Source of the DNA: an uncultured Acholeplasmataceae bacterium
GTDB lineage: Bacteria > Bacillota_I > Bacilli_A > Acholeplasmatales > Acholeplasmataceae
Length of the DNA stretch: 9,729 bases
Direction: 5' to 3'
NCBI GenBank assembly: GCA_937983315.1
Contig: CALKAH010000224.1
Coordinates: forward strand, 1 to 9,729
The position numbers were made by a program, and so were the translations under genes. Below are positions 5,825 through 9,729 of this stretch, in pieces. Position 1 is the stretch's first letter. Every line of letters starts with the position of its first letter. Under the pieces are notes generated by a model. It was given only the letters and a program-made list of their open reading frames with translations. It ran no database searches and was not told where the DNA came from.

Positions 5825-6439
5825 ACTCATCGATTCACAACACGACACTACAATCGTTTCAATTGCATTAGTAATAACATTTAGGTCAAGACTGAAATGA
5901 TGTTGTTTATAAAGGGTTTGTGATGTTTCATATGGTACATGGATAAAACCTGCGTGTACTTGATTTTTTTGACTGACATCAAGTTGATGCATGACACTGT
6001 AAAAAATATGATTACATAAATAAGTGCCTGCACTGTATGACAATTTTGCTGGTATATGTTTTTCATGTAACGATGAAACGATTAATTTTGTAGGTAATGT
6101 TGAAAAATAAGCTGTTGGTCCGAAGAGCGAAATAGGATCATCTTGAGGTGATACACCTCGATCATCAGGAATCGATGAATCATCAAGATTAATGGCAACA
6201 CGCTCAACCGATATTTCTTTTCGACCACCTGCTTGTCCAACCATGATAATGATATCAGGATCGACCTCATGCATCTTATCGATGATGAGCCTTGATGCTT
6301 CATAAAACACGACAGGAAGTTCCATCACATAGAGTTCACAGGGAAGATGATGGATATCAAGCTGTTTGATCGCTTCATATGAAGGATTGATGGACTCACC
6401 ACCAAACGGTTGAAAACCAGTTAATAATACCCGTAACAT
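5819..6439 (-). CDS. pcp: Pyroglutamyl-peptidase I (C15 cysteine peptidase)
   Basis: The product is 206 residues, close to the usual 200-215. The N-terminus LLTGFQPFGGESINPS is diagnostic of the family. The catalytic triad is visible: Glu79 in GRKEISVERVAIN, Cys142 in SAGTYLCNHIFY and His167 in GFIHVPY. The enzyme removes N-terminal pyroglutamate (5-oxoproline) from peptides in the cytosol, aiding peptide recycling. A GTG at 6448 would add three residues but lies inside the Shine-Dalgarno site GAGGTGAT (6444-6451). ATG 6439 is therefore chosen. The gene ends in TGA, evidence that UGA is a stop codon in this organism. It is divergent from the GNAT gene across 113 bases and upstream of the SDR gene on the same strand. 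Confidence 0.95.
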   Translation of the reverse strand: MLRVLLTGFQPFGGESINPSYEAIKQLDIHHLPCELYVMELPVVFYEASRLIIDKMHEVDPDIIIMVGQAGGRKEISVERVAINLDDSSIPDDRGVSPQDDPISLFGPTAYFSTLPTKLIVSSLHEKHIPAKLSYSAGTYLCNHIFYSVMHQLDVSQKNQVHAGFIHVPYETSQTLYKQHHFSLDLNVITNAIETIVVSCCESMSV

Positions 6440-6491
6440 GTCAATCACCTCAGGCTTATTTTATCATGTTTTATCAATATTCTTTGTTGAC

Positions 6492-6521
6492 TTGTATGAT
6501 TGATGAGAGATAGGCTATAAT
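6492..6521 (+). promoter_or_regulatory. Promoter of the GNAT-MFS operon
   Basis: The -35 TTGTAT (6492-6497) and perfect -10 TATAAT (6516-6521) are separated by 18 bases. The predicted start near 6528 gives a leader of about 25 bases. The Shine-Dalgarno site before ATG 6553 is weak (GTGAGA). Confidence 0.65.
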
Positions 6522-6552
6522 AAAAGTAATATGTCGTTACACCTGTGAGATC

Positions 6553-7092
6553 ATGACTATGAATAAGATTATCGAACTTTCAAAAAATGAATACAAAGAT
6601 TATCCTTTGGAATACAGTTATGTGACCAAATATTTTTATCATGTTTCTGTGAAGCAAAGAAAAGATATACACGTGACGATCAAACGCAAAAAATTCCTTC
6701 GCAAACAAGAAAAAACATTTACTGATTTCTTATTTCAGAACTATGTTGAACAACCTCAGGCTTTTGGGATTTTTGATAAGAAAAAATTGGTTGCAGTGAT
6801 CGAAGGATCAATCGAGTCTTGGAATAATCGCTATCGAATTTGGAATTTTCTCGTTGATAAAAAGTATCGAAGAGAAGGACTTGGAAAGTTGCTCTTTGAT
6901 CATATGATTCAAGTCGCTAAAGAAGCAAAAGCTCGTGCATTGGTTTTAGAATGTCAAAGTTGCAATGATCCTGCAATTTCGTTCTATTTAGCAAGAGGAA
7001 TGCACTTCATTGGACTAGATACCATCAGTTATACAAATCATGATATTGATAAAAAAGAAGTTCGCATTGAATTAGGCATGCGCTTAGAATAA
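6553..7092 (+). CDS. GNAT N-acetyltransferase, SatA (streptothricin acetyltransferase)-like
   Basis: The 179-residue cytosolic protein has one GNAT fold. Motif A reads VDKKYRREGLGKLL (101-114), giving the R-R-x-G-x-G/K loop that grips the acetyl-CoA pyrophosphate. Motif B follows as LECQSCNDPAISFYLARGM (132-150). The WNNRYRIWNFLVDKKYR block and the GLDTISYTNH-to-C-terminus segment resemble, from memory, SatA/streptothricin acetyltransferases of Bacillus (about 173 residues), which acetylate an antibiotic amine. The match supports an antibiotic or small-molecule amine acetyltransferase but does not prove the substrate. The N-terminal 55 residues are rich in Tyr and Lys and look divergent. ATG 6553 is taken as the start; ATG 6559 is also possible. 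The MFS exporter follows after eight bases, so the two are almost certainly co-transcribed. Confidence 0.82.
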   Translation: MTMNKIIELSKNEYKDYPLEYSYVTKYFYHVSVKQRKDIHVTIKRKKFLRKQEKTFTDFLFQNYVEQPQAFGIFDKKKLVAVIEGSIESWNNRYRIWNFLVDKKYRREGLGKLLFDHMIQVAKEAKARALVLECQSCNDPAISFYLARGMHFIGLDTISYTNHDIDKKEVRIELGMRLE

Positions 7093-7100
7093 GAGGCATC

Positions 7101-8330
7101 ATGGAAAAACTTTGGACACGTAATTTTACAATTCTAACCATAGGTTCACTCATCTCAGCATTAGGTAATTCAGCAGCAAGTGTCGGTTTTGGTATACTTG
7201 TTTATCAGCAAACAGGATCGCCATTAACCCTTGCTTTTTTTACGATTGCAAACATTATTCCACGTATTATCACAGGGTTTATTGCGGGACCTTTTGTCGA
7301 TCGACATTCAAGAAGAAAGATTATTTATCGACTTGATTTCTTATCATCAACACTCTTTCTAGGCATCGCCATTATTTTATTTACAGGTTATTTTCAAGTC
7401 ATCGTCTTTACTTTACTTGCGAGTGTGTTTGGTATAATTGATACAATTTATCAGCTCGCATTTATGAGCATGTTTCCTGAAGTTATCACCAAAGGAAATC
7501 ATTCAAAAGCCTATTCATTATCAAGTCTTATTTGGCCTTTATCAGCAGCCATTATGGCACCCATTGCTGCATTTATGATTGAGACCTATGTGTTTGGTAT
7601 TGCCATATTAATGGCATTTAATGCTATCACACACTTTCTTGCTGCAAGTGTAGAATCGACCATGCGATTAGAAGAGATTCTTAATCAAAAAGAAGTCAAA
7701 GGATTCCAATTCATTGAAGATCTCAAGGAAGGTTTTCACTATTATCGCCTTGAAAAAGGTATCTTTGGTATAGCTATTTTGTTTGCCGCATTTAGTTTCG
7801 TTTATGCATCTCAAGACTTACTTCGTATGCCGTATTTCATATCAAGTGATGTTTATACGATCCAACATTTTTCATTCATTATCTCTGCATCTTCGGTTGG
7901 TCGTATCCTCGGAGGTATCATTCATTACACCTTCAAATATCCTCCGCACAAGAGGTATTTGATTGCAGTCTCTGTTTATTTTACAGTCGAGTTTTTATCT
8001 GCCACGATGCTCTATATGCCTTATGTTCTTATGGTTACATTCAGCTTCATTGTAGGTCTTTTATCTGTCACATCTTTCAACATTCGAATGACAGCAACAC
8101 AAGTATACATCCCCACTCAACTTCGAGGACGTGTCAATTCAACGCAGAATCTTTTATGGAATATTGGAGCGATTATTGGTGCTTTAGTTACAGGTCTTTT
8201 TGCAGAGTTCACAACGTTTGATTATCGCTTTATTATGCTACTTACAGCCATTGTGTCTATATCAGCAATTCTCTTGGTTCCAGTACGTATGAACCACGAG
8301 TTTAAGAAAATTTACAATGCGGATATTTAA
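7101..8330 (+). CDS. MFS exporter, DHA3 (Mef-like) type
   Basis: The 409-residue polytopic membrane protein has about twelve hydrophobic segments in two halves of six, with the central loop around 186-220. The first loop carries the MFS motif A variant GPFVDRHSRRK (63-73). The second half has PTQLRGRVNST (338-348), the loop sequence typical of the DHA3 group that includes macrolide exporters such as Mef. These are proton-driven drug or metabolite exporters of the cytoplasmic membrane. The start follows AAGAGG by four bases and lies eight bases after the GNAT stop. The pairing suggests modification plus export of the same compound class, an inference. The substrate cannot be predicted from sequence. 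Its stop lies just before a bidirectional hairpin. Confidence 0.88.
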   Translation: MEKLWTRNFTILTIGSLISALGNSAASVGFGILVYQQTGSPLTLAFFTIANIIPRIITGFIAGPFVDRHSRRKIIYRLDFLSSTLFLGIAIILFTGYFQVIVFTLLASVFGIIDTIYQLAFMSMFPEVITKGNHSKAYSLSSLIWPLSAAIMAPIAAFMIETYVFGIAILMAFNAITHFLAASVESTMRLEEILNQKEVKGFQFIEDLKEGFHYYRLEKGIFGIAILFAAFSFVYASQDLLRMPYFISSDVYTIQHFSFIISASSVGRILGGIIHYTFKYPPHKRYLIAVSVYFTVEFLSATMLYMPYVLMVTFSFIVGLLSVTSFNIRMTATQVYIPTQLRGRVNSTQNLLWNIGAIIGALVTGLFAEFTTFDYRFIMLLTAIVSISAILLVPVRMNHEFKKIYNADI

Positions 8331-8331
8331 T

Positions 8332-8359
8332 AAAAACTGGACAATCGCTTGTCCAGTTT
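8332..8359 (-). terminator. Bidirectional hairpin terminator between the MFS and RlmI-like genes
   Basis: A perfect 11-base-pair stem (AAACTGGACAA 8334-8344 with TTGTCCAGTTT 8349-8359) has a four-base loop that reads GCGA, a GNRA tetraloop, on the minus strand. The minus strand has the better U tract (TTTTTATT), so it mainly ends the methyltransferase transcript. On the plus strand it probably also ends the MFS operon, but followed only by GATTATTTTA. Confidence 0.85.
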
Positions 8360-8361
8360 GA

Positions 8362-9537
8362 TTATTTTACACGCAGTGTGACACATTTTAAATAGAGTGA
8401 TTCATCTGATCCAAATAGGGCTGGGTGATCTTTACCTTGAATGCGAAATTCAATCATCTGAGTGATGCGTTTTGCATCGATTGAAGCATCGAGTAACATC
8501 TCCATGAATAAGGCTGGGGTCATGTAATGTGAACATGAACAGCTGATCAAATAACCATCAGGATTAACAATTTTTAGAGCTTGCAGGTTGATATCTTTAT
8601 ATCCCTGATAAGCTTTTTTAATATCCTCAGCCTTTTTTGCAAATGCAGGAGGATCGAGCACTACAACATCAAACGTGTGATTGTTTTTTTGATAGTCTCT
8701 TAATGCATCAAACACATCTTTCTTTAAAGCAGTCACATGATCAAGTTTGTTAATCACTGCGTTATGTTGTATATTTTCTACTGCACTTTCCGAAATATCT
8801 AGGCAAGTGACATGTTTCGCTCCATAGTATGCAGCATGTAAACCAAATCCACCGATGTGAGAAAAACAGTCAAGTACTGTCTTATTTTTGACATATGGTT
8901 TAATCGCATGATGATTATCTTGTTGATCGAGAAAAGAACCTGTTTTTTGTCCATTGATAATGTCAACATCCATCCATAATTCGTTTTCTAGGATACGAAC
9001 TTTGTCGGGAACTTCTCCATAGATGACACCTTTGAACGGTTCCAAACCTTCCTTTTTTCGTACAGAAACATCACTTCGTTCGTAAATGCCTTTGGGGTGA
9101 AATAGTTTGACTAAGATATCAATAAACATCGACTTTCTTAAATCGATGCCAAGTGATAACACTTGAATGGATAAGTAATCGTCATATTTATCGACAATCA
9201 ATCCAGGGATTCCATCAGCTTCTCCAAAAAGCACACGATAGCTATTCTTGTAACCCAAATCAAGACGCGTTTGATTTGAACGATAAATCATACGCTCAAA
9301 AAAGGATTCATCGATCGTTTCATGCTCATCACGGGACAAGATTCTAACAAAAATCTTCGATGATGTATTAAGAAATCCCTTTCCAAGAAACTGCTGTTTT
9401 GAACTAAAAACATAAGCAATTTCTCCACTTTTAATCGGACCTTCTATGCGATCAATCTCGTTATTGTAAACCCAAGGATGTCCTTGTTGAATACGTATTT
9501 CTTCCTTCGGTTTTAGGGTAATCATACAAACGTTCAT
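8362..9537 (-). CDS. rlmI: Class I SAM-dependent 23S rRNA methyltransferase, RlmI/YwbD family
   Basis: The product is 391 residues. An N-terminal PUA domain (about 5-75, including GHPWVYNNEI) binds RNA. A central segment carries the family signature NGQKTGSFLDQQDN (195-208). The C-terminal Rossmann-like methyltransferase has motif I VLDCFSHIGGFGLHA (221-235), motif IV DPPAF (295-299) and motif VI SCSCSH (332-337), whose cysteine is the likely catalytic nucleophile for m5C formation. E. coli RlmI makes m5C1962 in 23S rRNA; Bacillus YwbD is a homologue. The target base here is inferred from family. The frame extends upstream to 9585, but the ATG at 9537 has GGAG eight bases before it and lies just downstream of the promoter. 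It is flanked by terminators on both sides, so it is monocistronic. Confidence 0.9.
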   Translation of the reverse strand: MNVCMITLKPKEEIRIQQGHPWVYNNEIDRIEGPIKSGEIAYVFSSKQQFLGKGFLNTSSKIFVRILSRDEHETIDESFFERMIYRSNQTRLDLGYKNSYRVLFGEADGIPGLIVDKYDDYLSIQVLSLGIDLRKSMFIDILVKLFHPKGIYERSDVSVRKKEGLEPFKGVIYGEVPDKVRILENELWMDVDIINGQKTGSFLDQQDNHHAIKPYVKNKTVLDCFSHIGGFGLHAAYYGAKHVTCLDISESAVENIQHNAVINKLDHVTALKKDVFDALRDYQKNNHTFDVVVLDPPAFAKKAEDIKKAYQGYKDINLQALKIVNPDGYLISCSCSHYMTPALFMEMLLDASIDAKRITQMIEFRIQGKDHPALFGSDESLYLKCVTLRVK

Positions 9538-9556
9538 CTCATCAACTCCATAACTC

Positions 9557-9565
9557 ATTATAGCA
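9557..9565 (-). promoter_or_regulatory. Extended -10 promoter of the RlmI-like gene
   Basis: TGCTATAAT on the minus strand is a perfect extended -10 (TGn-TATAAT). No good -35 exists at the usual distance because that region is occupied by the T tract and stem of the preceding terminator. The predicted start near 9550 gives a leader of only about 13 bases carrying GGAG. Confidence 0.65.
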
Positions 9566-9574
9566 AATCCGCAC

Positions 9575-9600
9575 AAAAAAAGCACAGACTAATCTGTGCT
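9575..9600 (-). terminator. Intrinsic terminator of the partial minus-strand gene at the right edge
   Basis: A perfect eight-base-pair stem (AGCACAGA 9581-9588 with TCTGTGCT 9593-9600) has a four-base loop that holds the TAG stop, followed on the minus strand by seven T residues. It abuts the promoter of the next gene. Confidence 0.88.
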
Positions 9601-9729
9601 CTTTGGATTGTTTTTCCGATAGTGTTCAATAACAAAATCAGCAAAGCTGATATTAAAGTCTCGATTGATCATCTGCGTAAATTTTTCAATCTTCTTTTGA
9701 TTATCATCGATATGTAAGGCCACAAAGCA
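9589..9729 (-). CDS. Unidentified protein, C-terminal fragment (5' end beyond window edge)
   Basis: An uninterrupted frame runs from the right edge to TAG 9589-9591, encoding 46 residues that begin CFVALHIDDNQKKIEKF and contain INRDFNISFADFVIEHYRK. It is helix-prone and charged, without a signal or membrane segment. The stop sits in the loop of a strong terminator in the correct orientation, which makes a real gene end likely. I do not recognise the family from this fragment and assign no function. Confidence 0.65.
   Translation of the reverse strand, partial: CFVALHIDDNQKKIEKFTQMINRDFNISFADFVIEHYRKNNPKSTD

Noticed and set aside
9538..9585. Sixteen-residue hydrophobic N-terminal extension of the RlmI-like protein, which might look like a signal peptide.
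   Set aside because: Its codons overlap the extended -10 promoter and terminator; a cytosolic rRNA methyltransferase needs no signal. ATG 9537 has GGAG.
1..9729. CRISPR arrays, insertion sequences, attachment sites, tRNA or rRNA genes, riboswitches.
   Set aside because: Reading both strands showed no spaced repeats, transposase or integrase frames, cloverleaf-like genes or long structured leaders; the longest non-coding gap is about 170 bases.

Overview
The window is AT-rich, densely packed bacterial chromosome. Shine-Dalgarno sites are clear (AAGGAGG, AAGGTGAT, GAGGTGAT) and most gene ends carry compact intrinsic terminators. UGA serves as a stop codon (for example in the MarR and pcp genes) and TGG encodes Trp, so the standard bacterial code applies. 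Together with low-GC Gram-positive style genes (an mhq-like quinone-detoxification cluster, a YwbD-type rRNA methyltransferase, an acyltransferase/DUF6320 pair), this suggests the Bacillota or a standard-code relative such as the Acholeplasma/Izemoplasma/Erysipelotrichia groups. Species-level assignment is not possible from the sequence alone. There are no RNA genes, CRISPR arrays, transposons or phage genes, and no gene-free stretch longer than about 170 bases.

Layout: (1) 1-89, the 3' end of a plus-strand CBS-domain gene, followed by back-to-back terminators. (2) 128-2057, minus strand: a two-gene operon with a condensation-fold acyltransferase followed by a zinc-ribbon/six-helix DUF6320 membrane protein, behind a perfect -10 box and a 26-bp operator-like palindrome. 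(3) 2230-4645, plus strand: a four-gene operon with a VOC ring-cleaving dioxygenase, a MarR/MhqR-type repressor, an MhqD-type alpha/beta hydrolase and a small DUF2087 protein. The first three genes overlap. Upstream lie a good sigma-A promoter and a palindrome resembling the Bacillus MhqR box. (4) 4657-6439, minus strand: an extended-SDR reductase/epimerase and, upstream of it, pyroglutamyl-peptidase I. (5) 6553-8330, plus strand: a GNAT acetyltransferase resembling SatA and a 12-helix MFS exporter, closely coupled. (6) 8362-9537, minus strand: an RlmI/YwbD-type 23S rRNA methyltransferase with its own extended -10 promoter. (7) 9589-9729, minus strand: the 3' end of an unidentified gene, with its terminator.

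The best-understood unit is the mhq-like operon. Its inferred job is defence against quinones and catechols: the MarR protein would repress its own operon and be released by quinone-like compounds, the dioxygenase would open the aromatic ring, and the hydrolase would act on ester or ring-opened products. The three core proteins contain no cysteine at all, which fits work in a thiol-alkylating environment. The least-understood units are the acyltransferase/DUF6320 pair with its own operator (the cognate regulator is not in the window) and the stand-alone DUF2087 gene attached to the quinone operon.
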